Shown: positions 16,442 through 23,779 of the stretch, piece by piece
Numbering within the stretch: position 1 is the first letter of the stretch
Layout: every line of letters begins with the position of its first letter
Assembly: GCA_947525005.1 (NCBI GenBank)
Contig: CANNUY010000015.1
Location: forward strand, 1 to 42,896
Direction of reading: 5' to 3'
DNA: 42,896 nt
From: an uncultured Candidatus Melainabacteria bacterium
Lineage (GTDB): Bacteria; Cyanobacteriota; Vampirovibrionia; Gastranaerophilales; Gastranaerophilaceae
The notes under the pieces: generated by a model
Database searches by the model: none
What the model was told of the DNA's origin: nothing
The model's input: only the letters and a program-made list of their open reading frames with translations
Program-made: the position numbers and the translations under genes

Positions 16442-17497
16442 ATGTCTAGAGTAAAAATATTTGTAACGTATCATAATGACAATTATCCTATTTTTCAAAA
16501 CGAAGTTTTTGAACCAATTTTTTGTGGACTAGATTTGTACGATGGAAATACAAATCTTTTAGGTGATAATACTGGTGATAATATTTCTAAAAAAAATAGA
16601 ATGTATTGTGAGAACACTGCTCATTATTGGGTTTGGAAAAATTATCTTGATAATGCAAAAGAGGATTATATTGGATTTTGTCATTATAGAAGGTTTTTAG
16701 ATTTATCAAAAATATCAGCTTCTGAAGATGTTGGTATGTATGTTTTGAAGTATGAAAATCTTAGATATATTTTTGATAGGTTTAGTGGTGATTATTATGA
16801 CAATATGAAAGGTTTTGACTGCATTGTACCTGCTAGAGATTTTTATTATGAAGGTGGTATAACGACTCCGAATAATAAAAATTTACCTCATATTACTTGT
16901 ATAGAGGAATTAAATATAACGAGAAAACCTGATGTATTAGATGCAATGATTACATCAATAGAAACATTGACACCAGAATTTGTACCTGCAATGACAAAAG
17001 TTTTCTTGAAAGAATATGCGCATTTATACAATATTTATATTCTAAAAAAAGAACATTTGAAGGAATATTTAGAATGGAAGTTCAAAATATTTGCCGAAAT
17101 GGAAAAGAAAACAAATTATTGGAATAATGGTCAATATAAAAGAGAAGCAGGCTATTTTGCAGAAAAGTTTATAAACATTTGGATAGAGTATAAAAAAGAG
17201 AATGATTCAAGTTTTAGGGTTGGTTATTGTCCTGTTTATACGTATGATATTGTAAAAGAATCTATTGAGAGGTTTAGGCTTTTTAACTCTATAGGACGCT
17301 ATGATTTAGAAATAGAGGTGATGGAGTATTTAACAAAGCTTATTCCTGAACAAGCATCATTGTATAGGATTTTATCACAGGCATATTCAAGACAAAACAT
17401 GTTTGAAAAAGCGTATACTTCATTATTGAGGTTCTCTGAATTAAATCCTGAAGAAGATGTTTCTGTAGAATTAGAACGTTATAAGAATCTAAGATGA
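16442..17497 (+). CDS. DUF4422 glycosyltransferase-like protein with C-terminal helical repeat
   Basis: 351 aa. Residues 1-230 carry the DUF4422 signature: KIFVTYHND at the start, NISKKNRMYCENTAHYWVWK, and DYIGFCHYRRF. This family is found in capsule and LPS glycosyltransferase clusters (GT-A-like), so it probably adds a sugar to a surface glycan. The last ~70 residues look like two TPR-like helical hairpins (YRILSQAYSRQNMFEKAYTS), an unusual addition. There are no membrane segments. No Shine-Dalgarno; coupled to the nitroreductase 3 nt upstream. No other glycan genes are adjacent. Confidence 0.82.
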   Translation: MSRVKIFVTYHNDNYPIFQNEVFEPIFCGLDLYDGNTNLLGDNTGDNISKKNRMYCENTAHYWVWKNYLDNAKEDYIGFCHYRRFLDLSKISASEDVGMYVLKYENLRYIFDRFSGDYYDNMKGFDCIVPARDFYYEGGITTPNNKNLPHITCIEELNITRKPDVLDAMITSIETLTPEFVPAMTKVFLKEYAHLYNIYILKKEHLKEYLEWKFKIFAEMEKKTNYWNNGQYKREAGYFAEKFINIWIEYKKENDSSFRVGYCPVYTYDIVKESIERFRLFNSIGRYDLEIEVMEYLTKLIPEQASLYRILSQAYSRQNMFEKAYTSLLRFSELNPEEDVSVELERYKNLR

Positions 17498-17534
17498 GAT
17501 TATAGTTTAATCAAGTAAAAATAACATAAAAAAG

Positions 17535-17556
17535 AGCAGTTCCTTTAGGAACTGCT
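17535..17556. terminator. Bidirectional intrinsic terminator
   Basis: AGCAGTTCCT / AGGAACTGCT, a perfect 10-bp stem with a 2-nt loop, preceded by an A-run. It lies between convergent genes ending at 17497 (plus) and 17594 (minus). The minus strand has the better T-tract; the plus flank is TATATAATTT. Confidence 0.75.
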
Positions 17557-17593
17557 TATATAATTTCTCCCATAATATTTAGATTATAAATCT

Positions 17594-19246
17594 TTATACA
17601 ATAGTTACTCTGCCTGATTGGTTTATATCAATAGGTTTGTTAAGATGTTTGATATAATCACAAACTAGAGTGTCTTTATCGAAATCAAAAACTTTTTCTT
17701 CTTTACCAACATAGTTTAAAGAAGTTACTTTATCGCCACCTCTCATTACGAATGAGTCAGCAGATATTCTATAAGTTTTGGTGTCGCTAGGGTTTTTGAT
17801 ATCGATTGGTGTTTCTTTTCCGTCATTATCTACTTTTGAGAGTGATAACAATTCACCGTCAGATTTTCTTACTGTATATTTAAGTCCTGAAACTGCAAAC
17901 AATCCAGGTCTTGTATTAACCATAGTTTTACAAGTGAATTTGAATGCATCAACAAGGTCTTTTTCTGTAACGTTTGCAATAACCATTTGGTTGTGGAATG
18001 GTGAAATCATCTTTGCATCAAGTCTTGTGAATGTACCTGGTTCAAAAGATGAACGAAGGTTTGCAGAGTTCAAGAATGCAATTTCTACTCCAAGTTCGTT
18101 TTTGATAGCGTCTGCAACGAAGTTCGCTTGAGGATTTTCTTCTATAAGTCTGTTTTTTGGTTGTGGAAGAACAGATCTTATGTAGCCAACTTTTTCGTTT
18201 TCGTCCATATCATTTTCAAGAATTTTTGCATAAATAAGATTTCTGCCAAATTTACTTGTTTCTAAAATATCATTTTTTGCATCAGTGATAACACCATTTT
18301 TGTCAAATTCAACGCTTAGATTTCCGAAGTGTTCACCATCTTTTCCACCGTTTGTTATGATTACAGGTTCTCCTGTCTTAGATTTAAGAAGGTTTTCTCC
18401 TTCAGTTAGACCTTCAACTAAGTTATGTGAGTGTCCACCAATAATTATGTCAACGCCAGAAGTTTTTTGTGCCATCTCTTTGTCTAGCTTATATCCCAAG
18501 TGAGATAACAATATAATTTTGTTAATTCCTTGTTTATGGAATTCATCAACTTCTTTTTGAACATCGTTTATAGATTCGTCCATTGTATCGACTTTGCAGT
18601 CATCATAATAGTCTGCGTGAGTGTATCTATCGTTCATATCAACAGGTGATACACCAATGATTCCGTATTTATGTCCGTTTACCTCTTTTACAATAGAATT
18701 GATAAATCTATCATTGATAGGTGCTTTATTTGTTTCGTTGTAAAGTTTTTCAGCTTCTTTAGGATCAACAACTTGTCTGTAGTTGCAATCAACTAATGTT
18801 GTCTTAAGTCCATTTGTGACATCCATAAATGTTTTTTGATTCATATCAAGTTCGTGATTGCCGACAGGTGAAGCATCTATGTTAGCAAGGTTCATATACT
18901 TTGCAACACCTTTGTTTAAACTTATATTTCTTTCATCACCTAAGAAGTTGTCCCCACCAGATAACCTGATATCACAGTTTTGAAGAGGAATAATTGTTCT
19001 TTCCATCTTTGTTAATTGCCCGTGAAAATCGTTGATGTATCCAATCTTGATTTTTGTTGAACCATCGTTTGGATTGTTTGATTTAGGAGCATAGATACTT
19101 GTAAAATTATTATTCCATAAAGACTTTTGATTTGAATTTGCTGGTGCGTTGTTAGACGCAGAAGCTTGGTTTGTGGTTACAGATTGAGGTTGTGAATTGA
19201 GTCTTGTATGGTTTGGAGAGATTACATTAGAAGAAAAATTTATCAT
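17594..19246 (-). CDS. 5'-nucleotidase / UshA-type metallophosphoesterase without a signal peptide
   Basis: 550 aa. Residues 1-65 are an N/S/Q/P-rich polar tail. A metallophosphoesterase domain (~66-320) follows with GYINDFHGQ, SGGDNFLGD, VGNHELD, LLSHLGY and GGHSH, all metal ligands in place. A 5'-nucleotidase C-terminal domain (~345-530) has NSANLRSSFEPGTF and DSFVMRGGDK. The family hydrolyses nucleoside 5'-phosphates or UDP-sugars, usually in the periplasm or on the surface behind a signal peptide; here none is visible. AAGGTG precedes the ATG. Monocistronic, with the terminator at 17535-17556. Confidence 0.9.
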   Translation of the reverse strand: MINFSSNVISPNHTRLNSQPQSVTTNQASASNNAPANSNQKSLWNNNFTSIYAPKSNNPNDGSTKIKIGYINDFHGQLTKMERTIIPLQNCDIRLSGGDNFLGDERNISLNKGVAKYMNLANIDASPVGNHELDMNQKTFMDVTNGLKTTLVDCNYRQVVDPKEAEKLYNETNKAPINDRFINSIVKEVNGHKYGIIGVSPVDMNDRYTHADYYDDCKVDTMDESINDVQKEVDEFHKQGINKIILLSHLGYKLDKEMAQKTSGVDIIIGGHSHNLVEGLTEGENLLKSKTGEPVIITNGGKDGEHFGNLSVEFDKNGVITDAKNDILETSKFGRNLIYAKILENDMDENEKVGYIRSVLPQPKNRLIEENPQANFVADAIKNELGVEIAFLNSANLRSSFEPGTFTRLDAKMISPFHNQMVIANVTEKDLVDAFKFTCKTMVNTRPGLFAVSGLKYTVRKSDGELLSLSKVDNDGKETPIDIKNPSDTKTYRISADSFVMRGGDKVTSLNYVGKEEKVFDFDKDTLVCDYIKHLNKPIDINQSGRVTIV

Positions 19247-19326
19247 ACATCACCTTTTCTTTATGTTTGATTAATGTACATGAAGAAAAAATTTTGCTAG
19301 TTATAATCCGTTTTATAAACAAATTG

Positions 19327-19941
19327 TTACATTGATAAATACTTTAATGATTCTCTTAAGATTTCTTCGTGGTCATTCGGGTTATCACATTTATTAAGTA
19401 TGATAGGTAGTGCTGTGTTGATTTCTTCTTCTGTGTAACCAAGTGATAAAAGTATCGCATTTGTTTCTTTACATGCTTCAGTGTATTTTGTTTGAGGCAT
19501 GTTATTAGGAACTATTGAGATATTTGCTTTTATTAGTTTATCACGAAGTTCAAGGATTATTTTTTGAGCAAGTTTTGTACCTATACCCTTTGCAAGAGTT
19601 AGTTCTTTATAGTTTTCGTTTATGACAATAGAAATCAGTTTTGACGTATTAAATTGTCCTAATAGACCTAGTGCCATTTTTGAACCCACTCCAGAAACAG
19701 AAGTAAGGTATGAGAAAATATCACGTGTTTCTTTTCTCAAAAACCCACATAATGTCATTGAATCTTCTTTATGAAGAAGTTTTGAATATATTTTAATCTC
19801 TGACTCGATAGAGCTACAATTTTCATAATCACTTTGAGAAACTTCTAGTTTGTAGCCAATACCGTTTACTTCGATAATTAAAAAATAGCCATTGTTTGAT
19901 GTGAATTTATCTGTTAAAACTCCTTTTAGATATTCAAACAT
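19327..19941 (-). CDS. ruvA: RuvA, Holliday junction branch-migration subunit
   Basis: 204 aa. Domain I is an OB-fold (FEYLKGVLTDKF, IIEVNGIGYKLEV). Domain II has two helix-hairpin-helix motifs (LTSVSGVGSKMAL and LAKGIGTKLAQKI). The C-terminal domain III (ACKETNAILLSLGYTEEEI) contacts RuvB. It binds four-way junctions and loads RuvB. The ATG overlaps the end of dxr by 16 nt, so the two are co-translated although functionally unrelated. ruvB and ruvC are not in this window. Confidence 0.95.
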   Translation of the reverse strand: MFEYLKGVLTDKFTSNNGYFLIIEVNGIGYKLEVSQSDYENCSSIESEIKIYSKLLHKEDSMTLCGFLRKETRDIFSYLTSVSGVGSKMALGLLGQFNTSKLISIVINENYKELTLAKGIGTKLAQKIILELRDKLIKANISIVPNNMPQTKYTEACKETNAILLSLGYTEEEINTALPIILNKCDNPNDHEEILRESLKYLSM

Positions 19942-21077
19942 AGATGTTCCTTTTTGATAAGTTCATTAGTTTTAGCACGAACTTCAGCATCAACTTCAAA
20001 AATTTCATCAATAGATGGATTTTTGATAATATTGTGGCTTGAATATATTTTTTCTGTGATTTCATAGATATCAAACAGTTTTATTTGTCCTTTTAAGAAT
20101 GCAAAAACAGCTTCTTCATCAGCTCCATTAAGAGCAACAGTTGCTGTTCCTCCAGTTCTACCTGCTGAGTATGCAAGGTTTAGAAATGGGAATTTATCAA
20201 AATCTGGAGCAAGAAAGTCAAGTCTTGCAATTTCTGAAAAACTAAAGCTTTTAGATTTAATTCCTTCAAATCTTTCTGGATAGCAGATTGCATATTGGAT
20301 AGGAATATGCATGCTTGGTAATCCTAATTGAGCGATTACGCTACCATCTACATATTCAATAGCAGAATGAACGATGCTTTGTGGGTGAACAACTACATCG
20401 ATTTTGTCATAAGGCATATCAAATAAATGATGAGCTTCTATTATTTCTAAGCCTTTGTTCATAAGTGTAGCGCTATCAACCGTGATTTTTCTACCCATAT
20501 TCCAACGTGGGTGAGCAAGTGCTTGTTCAACAGTTGCAGATTTCATGTCATCTACTGTTTTGTGAAGGAATGGTCCACCTGAAGCTGTTATTATTAGTTT
20601 TGAAACTTGAGAAATATCTTTTATACATTGATGGATTGCACAGTGTTCACTATCTACAGGAACGATTGCAACATTGTTTTCTTTTGCAAGTTTCATAACA
20701 ATATCACCTGCCATAACAAGAGTTTCTTTGTTTGCAAGCGCTATATTTATATGGTTTTTGATAGCTGTTATAGTTGGACGTAATCCAATTTTTCCAGATA
20801 CTGCAACTAAGATTATATCGTTTTCTGTGTTTGAACAAATTTCTTCAAGTCCATCATTCCCAACAAGGACTTTGTCACAACCAACAACTTTGTCTGCATC
20901 TTTTGATACACAAACTGATTGAGGGTGAAATTTTGCAATTTGTTCGTTTAGTTTATCAATATTTCCACCTGCAGTAAGTGAAATAATTTCAAACTTGTCT
21001 TGTAACTTCTCTATAACTTCTAATGCTTGAGTTCCTATTGAACCCGTAGACCCTAATATACTAATTTTCTTTTTCAT
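19926..21077 (-). CDS. dxr: Dxr, 1-deoxy-D-xylulose 5-phosphate reductoisomerase
   Basis: 383 aa; converts DXP to MEP with NADPH, the first committed step of the MEP pathway. The N-terminal ILGSTGSIGTQALEVI is the NADPH-binding loop, ALANKETLV is conserved, and PVDSEHCAIHQCI holds the metal/substrate ligands. ASGGPF and AHPRWNMGRKITVDSATLMN form the active-site lid. ispF of the same pathway is at 1540-2034. The ATG has no Shine-Dalgarno; TAAAAT lies 9 nt before it, a possible but weaker leaderless arrangement. Confidence 0.97.
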   Translation of the reverse strand: MKKKISILGSTGSIGTQALEVIEKLQDKFEIISLTAGGNIDKLNEQIAKFHPQSVCVSKDADKVVGCDKVLVGNDGLEEICSNTENDIILVAVSGKIGLRPTITAIKNHINIALANKETLVMAGDIVMKLAKENNVAIVPVDSEHCAIHQCIKDISQVSKLIITASGGPFLHKTVDDMKSATVEQALAHPRWNMGRKITVDSATLMNKGLEIIEAHHLFDMPYDKIDVVVHPQSIVHSAIEYVDGSVIAQLGLPSMHIPIQYAICYPERFEGIKSKSFSFSEIARLDFLAPDFDKFPFLNLAYSAGRTGGTATVALNGADEEAVFAFLKGQIKLFDIYEITEKIYSSHNIIKNPSIDEIFEVDAEVRAKTNELIKKEHLCLNI

Positions 21078-21185
21078 AATAATTTTATTTTACTACAAAA
21101 AAAGTCTTATTATTTTTAATTTTCAAATCTTTTTACTTCTTGAAACATTGTTGATATTAATAATAAATAATTTTAATTAAAACGC

Positions 21186-21275
21186 AAAAAAAAACCACTC
21201 AGAAAATGGGTGGTTTGGAATTTTTTGTGTAATTCCTCGTGTAGAAGGTTAGTGTGTGTAGGTTGTGTATGAAAG
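21186..21275 (-). ncRNA. Candidate trans-acting small RNA, about 90 nt
   Basis: Minus strand. TATAAT at 21282-21287 predicts a start near 21275, and an intrinsic terminator (GGTGG hairpin plus nine Ts) ends near 21186. The 5' part (CCTTTCATACACAACCTACA onwards) is almost free of G for nearly 40 nt, so it should be single-stranded. It includes CCTTTC and CCTTCT, complementary to Shine-Dalgarno-like GAAAGG and AGAAGG. A small GGAATT/AATTCC hairpin precedes the terminator. There is no ATG and no reading frame. I do not recognise it as 6S, SRP, tmRNA or RNase P RNA. Confidence 0.45.
21191..21216 (-). terminator. Intrinsic terminator of the candidate small RNA
   Basis: Stem AAACCACTC / GGGTGGTTT (one G-T wobble) with loop AGAAAAT. 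On the minus strand it is followed directly by a run of Ts (complement of the A-run 21186-21194). The nearest minus-strand coding gene ends at 21671, so a coding transcript is not an obvious source. Confidence 0.75.
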
Positions 21276-21301
21276 GTTTTTATTATAATCGTCTTATGTA
21301 T

Positions 21302-21331
21302 ATATAAAGTACTTTTGTATATACAAATTGC
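21302..21331 (-). promoter_or_regulatory. Two-part upstream motif CAATTT-N13-TACTTTATAT, copy 2
   Basis: On the minus strand GCAATTT (21325-21331) and TACTTTATAT (21302-21311) are 13 nt apart, exactly as at 9787-9816. The block also forms a near palindrome GTATATAC...GTATATAT. Here ACTTTA falls 17 nt upstream of the TATAAT of the candidate small RNA, in the -35 position. Confidence 0.5.
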
Positions 21332-21347
21332 ATAAAAGATATATATT

Positions 21348-21365
21348 GTAACATTTGTTTACAAT
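21348..21365 (+). promoter_or_regulatory. HLR1-like site
   Basis: GTAACATT-TG-TTTACAAT differs from the HLR1 consensus (G/T)TTACAWW-N2-(G/T)TTACAWW at a single base in the first repeat. It lies about 80 nt upstream of the predicted start of the candidate minus-strand RNA. Confidence 0.4.
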
Positions 21366-21424
21366 AGGAGTTTGCAACTCTTAAAAGAAAGAAAATAGTT
21401 AAATCAAAAACACTTTATATGTTC

Positions 21425-21650
21425 GTATGGATTCTTCGTTTGCATTAAAGAAGTACTTGCAAACCACTCTGAATAACAACTTAAATTATCATGGACAGTA
21501 GTGGAATTTATTTCAGGGTCTCTATAATATCCTTTCAGGGATTCCACGCTTGCGATGCAGAATATTTATAGCACGCTCTGAATGACATTTAAATATTGTT
21601 TAAATTATCATGGACAGTATTTGAAATAAGTTCAGAATCCTTGTGTACAT
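21425..21650. repeat. Two tandem, diverged copies of the dispersed intergenic repeat
   Basis: Two units of about 120 bp. Unit 1 has GATTCTTCGTTTGCA, CACTCTGAATAAC and TTAAATTATCATGGACAGTA. Unit 2 has GATTCCACGCTTGCGATGCA, CACGCTCTGAATGAC and again TTAAATTATCATGGACAGTA, then GAAATAAGTTCAGAATCC. Unit 2 is the inverted counterpart of 6247-6303, and its end resembles 1092-1113. No coding potential. Confidence 0.65.
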
Positions 21651-21670
21651 AGAATTTAATTAAACAAAAA

Positions 21671-22042
21671 CTATCCTTGAGTATACTTAACCAATTTCTT
21701 TTGTTCAAGTTTAAGTTTATTCATTCTCCAGTCGATTTGTTCGATATGTTTAAGTTTTTGTCGTTGGTCGTTTATAATATCCATTTGTTCATGGAGTTGT
21801 CTGTTTTGAGCTTCTAAAACAGTATGCATTTTTTGAAGTAAATCTTGATCTTTTTTTATTCTGCCTTCAAGAATTTTTATTGTTTCAATTCTTTTATGAA
21901 GTGCAAGTTCAAGCATCTTCACTTTGTCAATTAATCCATCAACAAAATCTTTTGGAATGTATTTTATTCCAGAAAGTGTGAGCGTTGGTATTTCTCCGTC
22001 ATCAGTAACGGAATATATGTTCTTCAAAAAATCTCTAATCAT
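21671..22042 (-). CDS. Hypothetical coiled-coil protein, 123 aa
   Basis: Not recognised. The first ~35 residues contain DGEIPTLTLSGIKYIP. Residues 40-115 are a long charged helix with heptad spacing (LELALHKRIETIKILEGRI, LLQKMHTVLEAQNRQLHEQM), so a coiled-coil dimer is likely. No membrane or export signal. TTGAAA-16-TAAAAT (22050-22077, minus) ends 7 nt before the ATG and there is no Shine-Dalgarno, so the gene is predicted leaderless. Divergent from the lipoate-type transferase, which has the same property. Confidence 0.7.
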   Translation of the reverse strand: MIRDFLKNIYSVTDDGEIPTLTLSGIKYIPKDFVDGLIDKVKMLELALHKRIETIKILEGRIKKDQDLLQKMHTVLEAQNRQLHEQMDIINDQRQKLKHIEQIDWRMNKLKLEQKKLVKYTQG

Positions 22043-22049
22043 ACTTTAT

Positions 22050-22077
22050 ATTTTAATGGTTATTATTTGTTTTTCAA
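22050..22077 (-). promoter_or_regulatory. Promoter of the 123-aa coiled-coil gene (leaderless)
   Basis: Minus strand: TTGAAA (22072-22077), 16-nt spacer, TAAAAT (22050-22055), then 7 nt to the ATG at 22042. This is one of the better -35/-10 pairs in the window and places the start point at or next to the initiation codon. Confidence 0.6.
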
Positions 22078-22123
22078 TAGTTTTTCTAAAAAGTTTATAC
22101 TTTAGTTATAGACATATTTTGGT

Positions 22124-22129
22124 TATAAT
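22124..22129 (+). promoter_or_regulatory. -10 box of the lipoate-type transferase gene (leaderless)
   Basis: A perfect TATAAT ends 7 nt before the ATG at 22137, with a weak TTTAGT (22101-22106) 17 nt upstream. No Shine-Dalgarno is present between them. Confidence 0.6.
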
Positions 22130-22136
22130 AATTTGT

Positions 22137-22793
22137 ATGAAATACATTGATTATCAAATACATACAGGGCTTGAAAATATGAAGATTGATTCTGAAATTT
22201 TAGAAGAAGCAATCCTTTTAAATTCAAAAGAACCTGTTTTTAGATTTTATGGTTGGTCGCCTGCGTGTGTATCATTAGGTAAAAACCAAGACGATAGTTT
22301 CATTGATTATGAGTTTTTAAAATCAATTAAAGTTGATTGTGTACGGCGTCAAACTGGTGGTAGAGCTCTTTTTCACGATAATGAACTTACATATAGTTAT
22401 GTTACACCGATTTCAATTATTGAAAATGGACAAAATGTATCGGACTCTTATAAATATATTTCATCAATTTTAATAAATGTATTTAAAAATCTAGGTATAG
22501 AACTTACAATCGGTGGTTGTCCAAGACATATTACAAAAAATAATTATTGTATGTCTATCTCAACAGGTGCTGATTTGTGCTGGAACGGCAAAAAATTCAT
22601 AGGTTCTGCTCAATCTAGGAAAAATGGATATATTCTTCAACACGGTTCAATTTTATTAGATTATGATAAAAATATGTTGTCTAAAATATTTGCTGAATCT
22701 ACAGAGTTTGATACAATAGTTACTTTAAAAGAAATTTCTCCGACTATTAAATTGGAAGACATAATAAGCTCTTTTAAAGAATTATATCTATAA
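22137..22793 (+). CDS. Lipoate-protein ligase A family; probable octanoyltransferase LipM-like
   Basis: 218 aa, BirA/LplA fold. I take the ATG at 22137 (MKYIDYQIHTG); the open frame extends upstream, but the promoter lies inside that extension. RRQTGGRALFHDNELTYS is the lipoyl-binding block. GSAQSRKNGYILQHGSILLD closely resembles LipM, and C138 in NNYCMS sits where LipM has its catalytic cysteine. It would transfer octanoate or lipoate to carrier domains such as GcvH. The 2-oxoacid oxidoreductase in this window is of the ferredoxin type and needs no lipoate, so GcvH is a likelier client. Confidence 0.82.
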   Translation: MKYIDYQIHTGLENMKIDSEILEEAILLNSKEPVFRFYGWSPACVSLGKNQDDSFIDYEFLKSIKVDCVRRQTGGRALFHDNELTYSYVTPISIIENGQNVSDSYKYISSILINVFKNLGIELTIGGCPRHITKNNYCMSISTGADLCWNGKKFIGSAQSRKNGYILQHGSILLDYDKNMLSKIFAESTEFDTIVTLKEISPTIKLEDIISSFKELYL

Positions 22794-22803
22794 AAAATAA
22801 AAA

Positions 22804-22822
22804 ACCACTTTTAAAAAGTGGT
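22804..22822 (-). terminator. Intrinsic terminator of the 227-aa gene
   Basis: ACCACTTT / AAAGTGGT, an 8-bp stem with a 3-nt loop. On the minus strand it is followed by TTTTTTATTTTTTA; the plus flank has no T-run. It therefore serves the minus-strand gene ending at 22918 rather than the transferase ending at 22793. A second hairpin, TTCTGTGA/TCACAGAA (22883-22902), lies between this terminator and the stop. Confidence 0.75.
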
Positions 22823-22917
22823 ATATGTGTAAAATTATAGGAAAATTATAGGGAAAATTATATTATAAGTGTCTTGTCTTAATTCTGTGAAAACTCACAG
22901 AACTTAGTTATGAGTCA

Positions 22918-23601
22918 TTATGAGAACAATTTGAAGGTTCTATCAACGTTCTCTTTAGCTACACTTTTTAATGTTTCCATTTCGCTCTTGATAGCGTTAC
23001 GTTCTGTATCAAGTGCAGCTAAATCTGAGTCATATTTTCTATCTTTGTTATCAATCTTTTTCATATCGGCTTCATATTTAGCCTCTGCCTTTTTCAATAA
23101 AGATTCGTCAGAAACTTCTTGAAGTCCAGTATTTGTAGCAACGCTTGTTTCATAAACGGTGAAGGTTGCATCATCTACACCTGTTGGAAATGCATTTGTT
23201 TTAGGGTTTTTAGTTACAATAGTAACTTCACCTGAATTGATAACATTAGTTAATGTTGTTTCAAAATTATTTTCTGTTTGGATACCTAAAGCTGTTTTTA
23301 AGTCGTCCCAACTTTTATTAGCTCCACCATCGTATATTACACCATCATGAACAAGTGCATAACCAGCTCCTGTAAATTCTGTATAATTTTCTAAATCTTT
23401 ATAAGTGATAGAACCATCTGTAGTAAGGACTTTTCTTTGAATTTTTGTTTTATCTAAAGCTTCAAGGTAGTCTTCATAAACTCTTGATGACTCGTTCGCC
23501 ATTTGTAATTTTTCAGCTTCAAGTTTTGCAGCCTTATATTCAATTTGGTGCATTCTTGATGTTAAATTAAGTAGTCTTGCTTGTGATGATGATAAACCCA
23601 T
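22918..23601 (-). CDS. MGLSSSQARLL-type protein, 227 aa, coiled-coil ends (possible axial/exported protein)
   Basis: The opening MGLSSSQARLLNLTSRM is one I recall from multicopy unknown proteins of gut Melainabacteria-like and Elusimicrobia genomes. Residues 5-60 and 160-225 are long amphipathic helices with heptad spacing (KAAKLEAEKLQMANESSRVY; YEADMKKIDNKDRKYDSDLA). A small beta-rich middle lies between (GAGYALVHDGVIYDGG). Paired terminal helices around a variable centre, with no signal peptide, recall flagellar axial proteins. A sigma-28-like promoter upstream (23634-23661) agrees. AAGGA precedes the ATG. The function is a hypothesis. Confidence 0.7.
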   Translation of the reverse strand: MGLSSSQARLLNLTSRMHQIEYKAAKLEAEKLQMANESSRVYEDYLEALDKTKIQRKVLTTDGSITYKDLENYTEFTGAGYALVHDGVIYDGGANKSWDDLKTALGIQTENNFETTLTNVINSGEVTIVTKNPKTNAFPTGVDDATFTVYETSVATNTGLQEVSDESLLKKAEAKYEADMKKIDNKDRKYDSDLAALDTERNAIKSEMETLKSVAKENVDRTFKLFS

Positions 23602-23633
23602 TTTTTTAATCCTTACTTATTCTTACAAGAATG

Positions 23634-23661
23634 TTTACGGCAATCTTTTATGAAAACTTTA
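23634..23661 (-). promoter_or_regulatory. Sigma-28 (FliA/SigD)-like promoter
   Basis: Minus strand: TAAAGTTT (23654-23661), 12 nt, GCCGTAAA (23634-23641). The flagellar sigma-28 consensus is TAAAGTTT-N11-GCCGATAA, so the -35 is exact and the -10 differs at two positions with one extra spacer base. It lies 33 nt upstream of the 227-aa gene. Confidence 0.5.
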
Positions 23662-23678
23662 GTCTTTAATGTTCTATT

Positions 23679-23696
23679 GTTACATTTGTTTACAAA
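23679..23696 (+). promoter_or_regulatory. Perfect HLR1-type site between divergent genes
   Basis: GTTACATT-TG-TTTACAAA satisfies every position of the published cyanobacterial HLR1 consensus (G/T)TTACA(A/T)(A/T)-N2-(G/T)TTACA(A/T)(A/T). It lies midway between the 227-aa gene (ATG 23601, minus) and the M16 peptidase (ATG 23780, plus), about 60 nt upstream of the predicted sigma-28-like start. Confidence 0.55.
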
Positions 23697-23779
23697 TCTC
23701 TTTGTAACAATTATTATAAAAAAGGGCAAAAAAGCCGTAGATATTGTTTTATATATAGTAAAGCGTTGGTAGAAATTTT

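Larger units (their letters stand above)
21078..21670. other. Noncoding intergenic region, 593 bp
   Basis: The longest gene-free stretch in the window. From left to right it holds an AT-rich dxr upstream region, an intrinsic terminator (21191-21216), the body and promoter of a candidate small RNA on the minus strand (to ~21290), the two-part motif (21302-21331), an HLR1-like site (21348-21365), and two tandem copies of the dispersed repeat (21425-21650). No frame of plausible coding character was seen. Confidence 0.75.

Noticed and set aside
21425..21650. CRISPR array from the repeated segments
   Set aside because: Only two diverged units of ~120 bp without uniform short repeats or unique spacers, and no cas genes.
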